Of a stretch of 64,000 bases of DNA, positions 54,136 through 63,013 are shown in pieces (the first letter of the stretch is position 1; each line of letters opens with the position of its first letter). The notes below the pieces were generated by a model. The model had not been told where the DNA came from, did no database searches, and saw only the letters and a list, made by a program, of their open reading frames with translations. The position numbers and the translations under genes were made by a program. The stretch comes from Cumulibacter manganitolerans (lineage in GTDB: Bacteria; Actinomycetota; Actinomycetes; Mycobacteriales; Antricoccaceae), in assembly GCF_009602465.1 (NCBI RefSeq), contig NZ_WBKP01000015.1, forward strand, positions 1 through 64,000, read 5' to 3'.

Positions 54136-55524
54136 GTGAAGAACAGATGGCTGATGCGGGCCGCCGACTCGATCCGGCCGCGGGTCGCGCAGCAGGAGAC
54201 CGGGGACGGCGAGACGGATCTCGAGCGGCTGACCGAGCGGCGTGTCATCGATCTGGCGATGCGGGTCGCCGAGACGATGCTGACCGTCGGCGCGTCGGTC
54301 AACGACGTCACCCTCGCGGCGCTGCACATCCTGAAGCGGTACGGCGTGCATCCCGCGCACGTCGACGTCACCTACACCTCGATCACCGTCTCCTACTACC
54401 GCGGCCCGCGCGAGGACCCGCTCAGCGTCACCCGCGTCATCCAGGCGCGGACGACCGACTACACCCGCCTGCAGCGGCTCGCCGAGCTCACCTCGCGGAT
54501 CGACGACGGCTTGGGGCTCGACGAGGCGCGCGCCCAGTTCGCGGGGATCAGCGCCGCCCCGCATCCCTACCGCCGCGCGGTCGTCACGCTGGCCAACGGC
54601 GGGATCGCCGGCGGCGTCGCGATCCTGCTCGGCGGCCAGCCGCTGATCGTGCTGGCGGCCGTGTTCTCGACGATCCTGATCACTGTGCTGCAGCACTCGC
54701 TGGGCAAGCGGCTGCTGCCGACCTTCTTCACCCAGGCGCTCGGCGCGCTCATCGTCACCGGCATCACGATGGTCATGACGGCGCTGGCGAAGGACCACGG
54801 CTGGTTCGGCGAGGTCCGGCCGTCGATCATCGTCGCCGCGGGCATCGTCGTGATGCTCGCGGGGATGTCCGTCGTCGGCGCGGCGCAGGACGCGATCGAC
54901 GGGCACTACGTGACGGCCGGGGCCCGGGGCCTTGAGGTGGTGCTGCTGACCCTCGGCATCGTGATCGGGATCGCCGCCGGCCTGCGGCTGGGCTCGCGCG
55001 TCGGCTACGGCTTCCTGCTGTCGACCTCCGCCCCGAGCCTCGGTTCGCTGCAGGAGCAGCTCGTCGGCGTCACGGTGATCGCGGCCAGCTACGCCGTGGC
55101 GACGTACGCCGGGGCCCGCGCCGTCCTGCTCGCCGCCGCCATGGGGCTCATCGGCTGGGGCTTCTACCTGCTCGGCACCTGGGCGCAGCTCGGCCCGGCG
55201 GCCGCGAACGGGCTGGGCGCTCTCGCCGGCAGCTTCATCGCAGTGCTGATCAGCCGGTGGCTGCGGGTGCCCGCGCTGGCGCTGACCACGGCCGCGATCG
55301 TGCCGCTCGTGCCCGGCGCGACCATCTTCCGCGGTCTCCTGCAGCTGATCGACGCCAACGGCGCGCCGTACGACATGATGAACGGCGCGTCCACCCTGCT
55401 CGCCGCCGCCGGCGTAGCGGTCGCCATCGCCGCGGGCGTCTCCCTCGGTGCCTGGTTCGGCCGCCCGACCCGCGACACGATCACGATGGCCGCGCGCCGG
55501 CTGCGCCGGGACGGCGCTGCGTAG
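54136..55524 (+). CDS. thrE: threonine/serine exporter, ThrE family
   Basis: A 462-residue protein combining the ThrE cytoplasmic and 10-helix membrane regions. The N-terminal part has RVAETMLTVGASVNDVTLAA and HVDVTYTSITVSYYRGP, typical of ThrE proteins. The second half contains VPLVPGATIFRGLLQLI. It exports excess threonine and serine. The exact start is unclear: GTG 54136, GTG 54127 and ATG 54154 are all in frame, and 54136 is taken as intermediate. It is followed after 10 bases by ilvA, forming a compact unit for threonine overflow: export plus deamination. Confidence 0.88.
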   Translation: MKNRWLMRAADSIRPRVAQQETGDGETDLERLTERRVIDLAMRVAETMLTVGASVNDVTLAALHILKRYGVHPAHVDVTYTSITVSYYRGPREDPLSVTRVIQARTTDYTRLQRLAELTSRIDDGLGLDEARAQFAGISAAPHPYRRAVVTLANGGIAGGVAILLGGQPLIVLAAVFSTILITVLQHSLGKRLLPTFFTQALGALIVTGITMVMTALAKDHGWFGEVRPSIIVAAGIVVMLAGMSVVGAAQDAIDGHYVTAGARGLEVVLLTLGIVIGIAAGLRLGSRVGYGFLLSTSAPSLGSLQEQLVGVTVIAASYAVATYAGARAVLLAAAMGLIGWGFYLLGTWAQLGPAAANGLGALAGSFIAVLISRWLRVPALALTTAAIVPLVPGATIFRGLLQLIDANGAPYDMMNGASTLLAAAGVAVAIAAGVSLGAWFGRPTRDTITMAARRLRRDGAA

Positions 55525-55534
55525 CATCGGGTGA

Positions 55535-56809
55535 GTGACCGACGCTCCTTCGCCGCATCCCGTAGAGGCCCCGCCGACGGCCGCCGACGTGGCGTACGCC
55601 GCCGCACGGCTGCGCACCGTCGTACGCCAGACCGCCCTCGAGCCCAGCGAACGGCTGAGCCGCCAGGCCGGCGTGCCGGTGCTGCTGAAGCGCGAGGACA
55701 CCCAGCTGTGCCGGTCGTACAAGGTGCGCGGCGCGTACAACTTCATCTCCTCGCTGTCGCCCGAGGAGCGGCGCCGCGGCGTCGTCTGCGCCAGCGCGGG
55801 CAACCACGCGCAGGGCGTCGCGTACGCCTGCCGCGAGCTCGGCATCCACGGCAAGGTGTTCCTGCCGACCAACACGCCGCGGCAGAAGCGCCGGCGCATC
55901 GAGCAGATCGGCGGCGAGTGGATCACGCCGGTGATCGTCGGCCGCTCGTACGACGAGGCGAACCGCGCGGCGGTGGCCGACAGCCGCGAGACCGGCGCAC
56001 TGTTCGTGCACCCCTTCGACGCGCCGCGCACCATCGCGGGACAGGGCACCGTCGCTGTCGAGATCCTCGAGGCGCTGCCGGAGGTCGACACCATCGTCGT
56101 GCCGGTCGGGGGCGGCGGGCTGCTGGCGGGCGTCTGCCTGTGGGTGCGGGAGAACCGGCCGGGCGTGCGCATCGTCGGCGTCGAGCCGGCCGGCGCGCCC
56201 AGCATGCAGGCCGCGCTGGACGCGGGCCTCCCGGTGGCGCTGCCCGAGATCGACACCTTCGTCGACGGCGCCGCGGTCGGGCGCGTCGGCGACACGTCGT
56301 TCGCCGTCGCGGCGGGGCTCGTCGACCAGATCGTGTCGGTGCCCGAGGGCGCGGTCTGCACCGAGATGCTGGAGCTGTACCAGAACGAGGGCATCATCGC
56401 CGAGCCGGCCGGCGCGCTGGCGTCGGCCGCGCTGCGCGGCTACCTCGACCACCGCCCGGAGGGGCCCGTGGTGTGCATCGTCTCGGGCGGTAACAACGAC
56501 GTCTCCCGGTACGCCGACATCCTGGAGCGCTCGCTCATTCACGAGGGCCTGCGGCACTACTTCCTGGTCACCTTCCCGCAGGAGCCCGGCGCGCTGCGCG
56601 GCTTCCTCACCGACGTCCTGGCCGAGGGCGAGGACATCGTGCTGTTCGAGTACGTCAAGAAGAACAACCGCGAGACCGGACCGGCGCTCGTCGGCATCGA
56701 GATCGACGACGCCGGCGGGCTGCCGTCGCTGCTGGAGCGGATCGCCGCCAGTCCCCTGCAGATCGACCGCGTCCAGCCCGGCACCCCGCTGTCGGGGTTC
56801 CTGCTGTAG
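55535..56809 (+). CDS. ilvA: threonine ammonia-lyase, short regulatory form
   Basis: Deaminates threonine to 2-oxobutyrate, the first step towards isoleucine. The PLP Lys63 is in CRSYKVRGAYN, the phosphate-binding loop is VPVGGGGLLAG, and SAGNHAQGVAYAC follows the family. The last 90 residues (FLVTFPQEPGALRGFL) form one ACT-like regulatory domain, as in the Corynebacterium-type enzyme of about 430 residues. The start is GTG 55535. It is in an operon with thrE. Confidence 0.94.
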   Translation: MTDAPSPHPVEAPPTAADVAYAAARLRTVVRQTALEPSERLSRQAGVPVLLKREDTQLCRSYKVRGAYNFISSLSPEERRRGVVCASAGNHAQGVAYACRELGIHGKVFLPTNTPRQKRRRIEQIGGEWITPVIVGRSYDEANRAAVADSRETGALFVHPFDAPRTIAGQGTVAVEILEALPEVDTIVVPVGGGGLLAGVCLWVRENRPGVRIVGVEPAGAPSMQAALDAGLPVALPEIDTFVDGAAVGRVGDTSFAVAAGLVDQIVSVPEGAVCTEMLELYQNEGIIAEPAGALASAALRGYLDHRPEGPVVCIVSGGNNDVSRYADILERSLIHEGLRHYFLVTFPQEPGALRGFLTDVLAEGEDIVLFEYVKKNNRETGPALVGIEIDDAGGLPSLLERIAASPLQIDRVQPGTPLSGFLL

Positions 56810-56868
56810 CGAGGGGCGCCCCATCACGCCGTCGGCGGCCGACGCCCGCGCGGGGCTAGCCTGGCGGC

Positions 56869-57150
56869 ATGACGATCGACGTGCGCAAGAACGCTGAGCT
56901 CCACCGGTACGAGGCCGTCGCCGACGGCGACACCGTCGCCGGCTTCGCGGAGTACAAGGAGAACGGCGACACCGTCACGTTCACCCACACCGAGGTCGAC
57001 GACGCGTTCGGCGGCGAGGGCGTCGGTGGGCAGCTCGCGAAGGTCGCGCTGGATCAGTCCCGCAGCGACGGCAAGCGCGTCGTCCCGCTGTGCCCGTTCA
57101 TCAAGGGCTACATCGAGAAGCATCCCGAGTACGCCGACCTCGTCCGCTGA
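56869..57150 (+). CDS. small GNAT-like N-acetyltransferase (YjdJ/COG2388 type)
   Basis: A 93-residue minimal acetyltransferase-fold protein. The acetyl-CoA loop is FGGEGVGGQLAKVALDQSRS, followed by VVPLCPFIKGYIEKHPEYAD with the Cys characteristic of this small family. Members are cytoplasmic, with no established substrate. It starts 59 bases after ilvA on the same strand, so it may be its own transcript. A palindromic repeat follows 32 bases after the stop. Confidence 0.87.
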   Translation: MTIDVRKNAELHRYEAVADGDTVAGFAEYKENGDTVTFTHTEVDDAFGGEGVGGQLAKVALDQSRSDGKRVVPLCPFIKGYIEKHPEYADLVR

Positions 57151-57182
57151 GGATCCGCCGCCACCCGGCGTCCGACAGCGAT

Positions 57183-57250
57183 CTGCGGGGCAGCCGGTGA
57201 CGGTAATGCCCCCATACCGTCACTGACTGCCCCGCAGATCTCGGTCCGCT
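57183..57250. repeat. 68-bp intergenic palindromic repeat, family B copy 2
   Basis: A perfect 14-bp inverted repeat (57180-57193 with 57227-57240), with a nested hairpin in its centre (GTGACGGTA with TACCGTCAC). The first 20 bases and the GTCCGCT end equal those of the unit at 1660. It lies between convergent genes. Confidence 0.8.
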
Positions 57251-57269
57251 CGCCGGCGGACGTCGTTCG

Positions 57270-57590
57270 CTACCCCCCGAGCGGCGGCTTCGTCGGGTTG
57301 CACGCGTCGCCGGGGCTCGGCACGATGCTCTTGTACCCCTGCGAGACGAACTGCCCGTAGCTCTGGGTGCCGTGGATCGTCAGCCAGTCATCGTTGAAGC
57401 CCGGCGGGTTGTTCTCGATCGAGTCCGGCGCATCGAGGCCGGAATAGACGCATTCCGACTTCGCATGGGCCGGCCCTTGCGTGGATCCGTAGTTGTTGCC
57501 GGTGTACTCCCCCGCCCAGGCGGTCCCCCCGAGACCGATGACCAGGCCTGCCGCGAGCCGAGGCCCGTTACTGCTCGTCGCATGTCCCAC
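57270..57590 (-). CDS. small secreted protein with a possible frameshift in the signal peptide
   Basis: A 106-residue frame from GTG 57590. After RLAAGLVIGLGGTAWA comes a likely signal peptidase site and a mature part of about 80 residues with two Cys (SECVYS and DACNPT) and Asn/Gly-rich composition, so it is probably exported. An ATG at 57583, better placed behind AGAGGTGGG, opens a different frame starting MRRAVTGLG, which looks like the natural start of the same signal peptide. A one-base length change between them would join the two. The gene may thus be slightly broken, or the sequence may have an error. No family is recognised. Confidence 0.55.
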   Translation of the reverse strand: MGHATSSNGPRLAAGLVIGLGGTAWAGEYTGNNYGSTQGPAHAKSECVYSGLDAPDSIENNPPGFNDDWLTIHGTQSYGQFVSQGYKSIVPSPGDACNPTKPPLGG

Positions 57591-57718
57591 CTCTTTCCCG
57601 CCGCCCCCCACGAACGGCTAGTTCGGATGCTAGACCCGGCGAAAGCGACGGCGACCCCGTAGAAATACGGGTGTCCGGCGCCGTCTCCCGCGCGCGCCGG
57701 CGGCCTGCGGGAGCGCTC

Positions 57719-59527
57719 CTAGGTCGGGATCTGACCCTTCGCCGCCCGGATGAAGTCCCCCGCGACCGCGACGGCCGGCTTCGAGGAGTCGGCTCCGACG
57801 AGCAGGACGGCGAACGCCAGGTCCTTGTAGTAGCCCACGAACCACCCGTGCGAGTGGCTGCCGTCGCCGAACTGCGCCGTCCCGGTCTTCCCGGCGAGCC
57901 CGCTGATGTCGTTGACCGACTTCGCCGTACCGGAGGCGACCGTCTCGGCCATCATCGCCCGTAGCGCCGTGATGACCTGCGGCGACGGCGCCGGCGGCGA
58001 CTGGTCCGCGGTCGTTGGCTGCCCGGTGACGAGGGTCGGCAGAGGCGTGCTCCCGTGCGCGACGGTCGCCGCCATGAGGGCCATCGCGAACGGGGACGCG
58101 ACCACCTTGCCCTGGCCGATCGAGTCCTCGACCATTTCCGCGTCGCTGGTCGCCACCGGTGCCTTCCCGGTGATCGTGGTGAGACCCGGCGCGACGTAGT
58201 CGACGCCCAGGCCGAAGCCGAGGGCCTGGTCGTGCAGGGCGTTCGCCGGCAGCTCGGCCGCGAGCGCCGCGATCGTGGTGTTGCAGGAATGCGCGAACGC
58301 GGTGTGCAGCGGGACGGTACCCAGATCGAACTCCTCGTCGTTGGGAATCGTGCGGCCCTTGATCGTGGCCTTGCCGGGGCAGTCCAGCTGGGTGTCCGGT
58401 TGCGCGGCGCCCGCGGCCAGCGCGGCGGCGGTGCTGACGATCTTGAACGTCGAGCCGGGCGCGTACTGGCCGGTGAGGGCGACGGGCCCCTCGACGTCCG
58501 CGGCGGCGTTCTGCGCCACCGACAGCACACCACCGGTCGACGGTTGCACGGCGACGAGCACCGCCTGCCCAGGCACCTTGTCAACGGCCGCCTGGGCGGC
58601 GGCCTGCAGGGTCGCGTCGAAGGTGGTCGGGATGGTGCTCACCGGGGCGGCCGGCACGTCGAGCAACGTGGCGCGGTTGTCGTTCTTGGCGTCCTGCAGC
58701 TGCAGGCTCCAGCCGGTCGAGGCCTTGGCGGCGCTGTCCCAGGTGCTCTGCAGCCCGGACAGGGCGACCGAGCGCAGCCCCTTCGCGGCGGTCAGCAGCC
58801 GGGCCTGCTTGTTGCTGGTGATCCCCGGCAACGCCGGCACCGAGACCGACGCGGCGGCCTCGGGGCGCAGCGCGACCAGCGTGAACGTCTCGCTCGCCGA
58901 TGAGATCTGGCCGGCGATCGCATCGGGGGTGAACGAGGCGTCGATGGGCGACAGCGCCCCGGACAGCGCCTGCGCGGTGCCGGCCGGATCGGTGACCTTG
59001 CGGGGGTCGACCCGCACGACGGTGACCAGCTGCTCGCTCATCAGCGGCTGGCCGTTGCGGTCGAGGATCACCGGCTTGGTGCCGGGCGCCTGCACGACCT
59101 GCAGGTGGGTGTCTCCGGTGAGCTGGGGGTGGATGACCGACGGCTTCCAGTCGATCTTCCAGTCGTTGTTCTTGTCGGTCACCAGCTGCGCGGTGACCTT
59201 ATAGGCCAGCTCCCGGCCGAGCACCTTCAAGGCGACCTGGTACTTCACGGTGCCCTCCGCTGTCGACGCCGTCACCTCGTCGAGGGTGTATGCCGTCTCG
59301 GGCTTGCTGAGCTGCTCGGTGACGAAGGTGAGGTCGGCCGCCGCCTTGTCGGGGTCGGTGGTGTACGACGCCGCGTGCGCGTAGTCGCGGGCGGTCATCG
59401 CCTCGGCGAACTTCGCGGCCACGTCGCGGGCCGCGGCGCGCTCCTTCTTGGTGAGCCCGCACGATGCCGTGATGAGCGTCAGGGCGACCAGCAGCGCCAC
59501 GATCGCGGTACGGCGTCGGCTCGGCAC
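57719..59527 (-). CDS. lipoprotein penicillin-binding protein (transpeptidase with MecA-N/NTF2-like domain)
   Basis: A 602-residue class B penicillin-binding protein anchored as a lipoprotein: signal peptide with lipobox ITASC (Cys23), an NTF2-like MecA-N domain (about residues 27-140), a dimerisation region, then the transpeptidase domain with SxxK in APGSTFKIVS, SxN in AHSCNTT and KTG in LAGKTGTAQFGD. It cross-links peptidoglycan outside the membrane; relatives include the M. tuberculosis lipoprotein Rv2864c. GTG 59527 is preferred because GAAGGAG lies 6 bases upstream. ATG 59533 has no spacing from that site, and the longer frame from 59587 adds an Arg-rich tail. Confidence 0.9.
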   Translation of the reverse strand: MPSRRRTAIVALLVALTLITASCGLTKKERAAARDVAAKFAEAMTARDYAHAASYTTDPDKAAADLTFVTEQLSKPETAYTLDEVTASTAEGTVKYQVALKVLGRELAYKVTAQLVTDKNNDWKIDWKPSVIHPQLTGDTHLQVVQAPGTKPVILDRNGQPLMSEQLVTVVRVDPRKVTDPAGTAQALSGALSPIDASFTPDAIAGQISSASETFTLVALRPEAAASVSVPALPGITSNKQARLLTAAKGLRSVALSGLQSTWDSAAKASTGWSLQLQDAKNDNRATLLDVPAAPVSTIPTTFDATLQAAAQAAVDKVPGQAVLVAVQPSTGGVLSVAQNAAADVEGPVALTGQYAPGSTFKIVSTAAALAAGAAQPDTQLDCPGKATIKGRTIPNDEEFDLGTVPLHTAFAHSCNTTIAALAAELPANALHDQALGFGLGVDYVAPGLTTITGKAPVATSDAEMVEDSIGQGKVVASPFAMALMAATVAHGSTPLPTLVTGQPTTADQSPPAPSPQVITALRAMMAETVASGTAKSVNDISGLAGKTGTAQFGDGSHSHGWFVGYYKDLAFAVLLVGADSSKPAVAVAGDFIRAAKGQIPT

Positions 59528-59757
59528 AAGCATCTCCTTCGGGCGGGAACGGCGAGCGCGGCGTCGCCACCTGCGATTCTTCCCCATGCGCCGCGGCGCT
59601 GCTGCGACGTGCGCCGCGGCGTTCGCCCCACCGTCCGGTCACAGTCGCTCCTGGGCGATGACCACCCGCGGCGAAGTGCTTAGAATTCCAGGGTGCTCTG
59701 ACTGACCTCGGAGCAAGGAACGATCGCGCCGTCGCGCGATGAGCAAGGGGGAGCTAC

Positions 59758-60561
59758 GTGAGCGCTTTCGACATGAGCCAGCAGGAGGCGACCGCGCCGG
59801 CCGCGCCGGCCGCGACGGCCCACCAGCGCGCCGAGCAGCCGTCGGACGCCGCCGATCCCGGTGTCGTGTTCCAGCGCCTCGCGCACCTGATCTACCAGGA
59901 CACCGACCCGAAGTCGGTGCACCAGGCCCTCGTCGTGGCCGCGCGCGAGCTGATCGACGGATGCGATCACGCGACGCTGATGGTCGCGACGCACGGCCGC
60001 TTCGATACCGTCGCCGCGACCGATGAGACCGCCGCGCTGATCGACTCCTACGAGCGCGAGCTCGGCACCGGTCCGTGCCTGGACGCGATCCTCGACGAGG
60101 CGTTCCAGCTGGACGCCAACCTCGAGGACGGCAGCCAGTGGCCCGAGCTGGCCGCCCGGGTGCTCAGCACCACTCCTGTGCGCGGCATGCTCGGCTACCG
60201 GCTGATGGCCGACGAGCGGAAGGTGGGCGCCCTGAACGTCTTCTCCGACACCCCGGGCGCGCTGGACGAGCGGTCGGCCAACCAGGGTGCCGTCGTCGCG
60301 GCGTTCGCCTCGGTGTCGCTGATGATGCTCAGCGCCAAGGACCAGGCCGACACGATGCGCCTCGGCCTGGACAGCAACCGCGAGATCGGCAAGGCGATCG
60401 GCCTGCTGATGGCCGCGCACCGCTTCACCGAGGACGAGGCCTTCGCGCTGCTCCGCAAGACCTCGCAGAACCTCAACATAAAGATCTCGGCGGTCGCCCG
60501 CAAGATCATCGAGGGCCAGCAGGTGCAGTACTCGCCGAACCAGAAGCCGACCTCGCGCTGA
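59758..60561 (+). CDS. GAF-ANTAR regulatory protein, paralogue
   Basis: A 267-residue regulator with an Ala-rich disordered first 35 residues, a GAF domain (about 40-195; ELGTGPCLDAILDEAFQLDA, VGALNVFSDTPGALDERSA) and an ANTAR domain (about 202-255; IGKAIGLLMAAHRFTEDEAF). Its target RNA is unknown. GTG 59758 has a strong GGGGGAG site. It converges on dnaB. The GAF pocket keeps the GPCxDA pattern shared with the protein at 35295. Confidence 0.9.
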   Translation: MSAFDMSQQEATAPAAPAATAHQRAEQPSDAADPGVVFQRLAHLIYQDTDPKSVHQALVVAARELIDGCDHATLMVATHGRFDTVAATDETAALIDSYERELGTGPCLDAILDEAFQLDANLEDGSQWPELAARVLSTTPVRGMLGYRLMADERKVGALNVFSDTPGALDERSANQGAVVAAFASVSLMMLSAKDQADTMRLGLDSNREIGKAIGLLMAAHRFTEDEAFALLRKTSQNLNIKISAVARKIIEGQQVQYSPNQKPTSR

Positions 60562-60589
60562 GCGCGGCGCCGCGGCCGACGTTCCGCCG

Positions 60590-62035
60590 TCAGTCCATCC
60601 CGGCGTCGGCGAACCGGCTGAACTTGCCCTGGAAGATTGCCAGCGCCTCACCGGTCGGGCCGTTGCGGTGCTTGGCCACGATGAGGTCGGCTTCCCCGAC
60701 CCGGTCGGTGTCCTTCTCGTAGACCTCGGGGCGGTTGATCAGGATCGCGACGTCGCAGTCCTGCTCGATCGCGCCGGACTCGCGCAGGTCGGACAGCATC
60801 GGCTTCTTGTCCGTACGGGTCTCCGGTCCGCGGTTGAGCTGCGAGATCGCGATGACCGGCACCTCGAGCTCCTTGGCCAGCAGCTTCAGCGCTCGGGAGA
60901 ACTCCGATACCTCCTGCTGGCGCGATTCGACGCGCTTGCCCGAGGTCATCAGCTGCAGGTAGTCGACGACGATCAGGCTGAGGTCGTGGCGCTGCTTGAG
61001 GCGGCGTGCCTTCGCCCGGATCTCCATCATCGACATGTTGGGCGAGTCGTCGATGAACAGCGGCTTGTCGGCGATGTCGCCGCTCTTCAGGACGAGCTTG
61101 CTCCACTCGTCGTCGTTGAGGTCGCCCGAGCGCACCCGGTTCAGCGGGATGGAGGCCTCGGCGGAGAACAACCGCATCGCGATCTCGGACTTGCTCATCT
61201 CGAGCGAGAAGATCACCGAGGCCTTGTTGTGCCGCAGCGAGCACGATCGGACGAAGTCGAGGGCGAGCGTCGACTTGCCCATGCCGGGGCGGGCGGCCAC
61301 GACGATCATCTGGCCGGGAAACAGGCCGTTGATGATCTCGTCGAGGGAGTGGAATCCGGTCGGCACGCCGGCCTGCTCACCGTGTGCGCCGATCATCTCG
61401 ATCTCGCTGATCACCGGCTCGACCAGATCGCCCAGGACGACGTAGTCCTCGGTGGTACGCCGCTCGGTGACGTCGTAGATCGCGGCCTGTGCACGGTCGA
61501 CGACCTCGTCGACCTCGCCCAGCGAGTCGGCGTCCCCGCTGGCCGCCCCGTAGCCCATCTGCACGATGCGGGTGCCGGCGTCCACCAGCCGCCGCAGCAC
61601 GGCCTTCTCGGCGACGATGTTCGCGTAGTAGCCGGCATTGGCCGCCGTCGGCACCAGGTTGATCAGGGTGTGCAGGTAGGCGGCGCCGCCGATCCGCATC
61701 AGGTGCCCGCGCTTGGTCAGCTCGTCTCCGACGGTGAGGATGTCGGCCGGCTCACCGCGACCGTAGAGGTCGAGGATCGCCTCGTGGATGAGCTGGTGGG
61801 CGGGCCGGTAGTAGTCGTCGGTCTGCAGCGTCTCCACGACATCGGCGATGGCGTCCTTCGAGAGCATCATGCCGCCGAGCACCGACTGCTCGGCCGGTAC
61901 GTCCTGCGGAGGCTGACGGTCGATCTCGCTACGAGTCGGCTCGTCGTACTCCGGCGGGCTCTCGATCAACACGACCTCCAACTTCGGCAAGCTCCTCGCG
62001 TCGAGGAAGTCCTCGATCGCCCCTGATGTGCGCAT
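60590..62035 (-). CDS. dnaB: replicative DNA helicase DnaB
   Basis: The hexameric replication-fork helicase. The N-terminal DnaG-interacting domain begins DRQPPQDVPAEQSVLGGMML, and the RecA-like motor has Walker A RPGMGKST, the Walker B-type LIVVDYLQLM, and the arginine-finger region DLRESGAIEQD. No intein interrupts it. The start is uncertain: ATG 62035 has GGAGG directly against it, and GTG 61972 or TTG 61969, with GGAGG close by, would give about 460 residues, nearer to the usual length. It is separated from rplI by 500 bases with a DnaA-box-like cluster. Confidence 0.95.
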   Translation of the reverse strand: MRTSGAIEDFLDARSLPKLEVVLIESPPEYDEPTRSEIDRQPPQDVPAEQSVLGGMMLSKDAIADVVETLQTDDYYRPAHQLIHEAILDLYGRGEPADILTVGDELTKRGHLMRIGGAAYLHTLINLVPTAANAGYYANIVAEKAVLRRLVDAGTRIVQMGYGAASGDADSLGEVDEVVDRAQAAIYDVTERRTTEDYVVLGDLVEPVISEIEMIGAHGEQAGVPTGFHSLDEIINGLFPGQMIVVAARPGMGKSTLALDFVRSCSLRHNKASVIFSLEMSKSEIAMRLFSAEASIPLNRVRSGDLNDDEWSKLVLKSGDIADKPLFIDDSPNMSMMEIRAKARRLKQRHDLSLIVVDYLQLMTSGKRVESRQQEVSEFSRALKLLAKELEVPVIAISQLNRGPETRTDKKPMLSDLRESGAIEQDCDVAILINRPEVYEKDTDRVGEADLIVAKHRNGPTGEALAIFQGKFSRFADAGMD

Positions 62036-62138
62036 CCTCCGGGACGGCTCCGACAGTTTTCCGGACCTCCGCGGACGATGGACCACTCGACGATAGGGGC
62101 CTCCTGAGGGCCCCGACAACTCTCGATGTGCACGCACG

Positions 62139-62382
62139 TGTGGACAACCTGTGGACGACACGCACGGCCATGTGGACGACCCGCGGACGGCTTGTGGTCG
62201 CCGCTGTGCACAACTGGTGGATTACTCACCGACATGCCGTCTGACCTGCGGATTTATGCAGCCGACCCTGTGGATGAAAGTTTTTTCGCGCGAATTTTCG
62301 CGACCCCGGCCCGGCTCTTACACCGGCCTCCGGGCGTGTCGCAACCCCCGATGAACGAGGGATTTTCCCCATGTTATCCACA
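62139..62382. promoter_or_regulatory. cluster of DnaA-box-like sequences upstream of dnaB
   Basis: The 506-base gene-free stretch between dnaB and rplI contains six 9-mers close to the DnaA box: TGTGGACAA (62139, exact match to the actinobacterial TTGTCCACA), TGTGGACGA (62150 and 62171), TGTGCACAA (62205), TGTGGATGA (62269) and TTATCCACA (62374, exact E. coli consensus on the opposite strand). The first three are 11 and 21 bases apart, about one and two helical turns. An AT-richer tract (62276-62300) lies within the cluster. No dnaA or dnaN is visible, so this is not claimed as oriC; it may regulate dnaB or titrate DnaA. Confidence 0.6.
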
Positions 62383-62456
62383 GCACGAACACGGACTTCA
62401 CGTCCGCGGAGCCGGTGCGCGGCGGCGCGCCAGCGTGGTATCGCGGGCAGCACGAA

Positions 62457-62511
62457 AGAGGGGTCGCCCGCGCGGCAGGAACAACTACCTGCCTGCGCGG
62501 ACGACCCCTCT
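62457..62511 (-). terminator. intrinsic terminator of the ribosomal protein/ssb operon
   Basis: A long hairpin (outer stem AGAGGGGTCG at 62457-62466 with CGACCCCTCT at 62502-62511, inner GCAGG/CCTGC) starts 30 bases after the rplI stop on the minus strand and is followed there by TTT. It closes the operon, so dnaB has its own promoter. Confidence 0.85.
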
Positions 62512-62541
62512 TCGCGAAGAGCTGTCTCGCCTACCGACCGA

Positions 62542-63000
62542 TCAGCCGGCGGCCACGACCTCGACCTTGAACGAGCCGGTGACCTCGTCGTGGATCCGGA
62601 CCTTGACGTCGTGGGTTCCGGTCGCCTTGATGTGGCCCGGGATCTCGATGCGACGCTTGTCCAGCTCCGGACCACCGGCGGACTTGACGGCCTCGACGAT
62701 GTCACCGGAGGTGACCGAGCCGAAGAGCCGGCCGTCGGCGCCGGCGCGCGCGGCGTGCGTGACGCTCAGGCCCTCCAGCGACGCGGCGATCTGCTTGGCG
62801 TGGTCGAGGTCGCGGGCCCCGCGGACGTCGCGAGCGCGCTTGATCTGGGCGATCTGCTTCTCGCCGCCCTTGGTCGCGACCATCGCGACGCCGCGAGGGA
62901 TGAGGTAGTTGCGGCCGTAGCCGCTCTTGACCTCGACGACGTCGCCGGGGGCGCCCAGACCGGTGACTTCCTGGGTAAGGATCAGCTTCATGTTCGACAT
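62542..63000 (-). CDS. rplI: 50S ribosomal protein L9
   Basis: A 152-residue protein with the L9 layout: N-terminal RNA-binding domain MKLILTQEVTGLGAPGDVVE with GYGRNYLIPRG, a connecting long helix and a C-terminal domain from about residue 80 (GRLFGSVTSGDIVEAV). ATG 63000 is chosen because AAGGAG is well placed; ATG 62991 would remove three residues. It is last in the rpsF-ssb-rpsR-rplI operon. Confidence 0.97.
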   Translation of the reverse strand: MSNMKLILTQEVTGLGAPGDVVEVKSGYGRNYLIPRGVAMVATKGGEKQIAQIKRARDVRGARDLDHAKQIAASLEGLSVTHAARAGADGRLFGSVTSGDIVEAVKSAGGPELDKRRIEIPGHIKATGTHDVKVRIHDEVTGSFKVEVVAAG

Positions 63001-63013
63001 CTTTGGCGTCTCC

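Noticed and set aside
54136-55534. A riboswitch or T-box before thrE-ilvA
   Set aside because: The 180-base gap before thrE shows no long stems or known motif; only ordinary GC-rich sequence is seen.
57656-57671. Terminator for the penicillin-binding protein gene
   Set aside because: CCCGTA/TACGGG with a GAAA loop is only 6 bp long and has no T-run on the minus strand; too weak to list as a feature.
62139-62382. Calling the DnaA-box region the chromosomal origin
   Set aside because: No dnaA or dnaN gene is visible, which normally flank oriC in this phylum; the boxes are reported only as a cluster.
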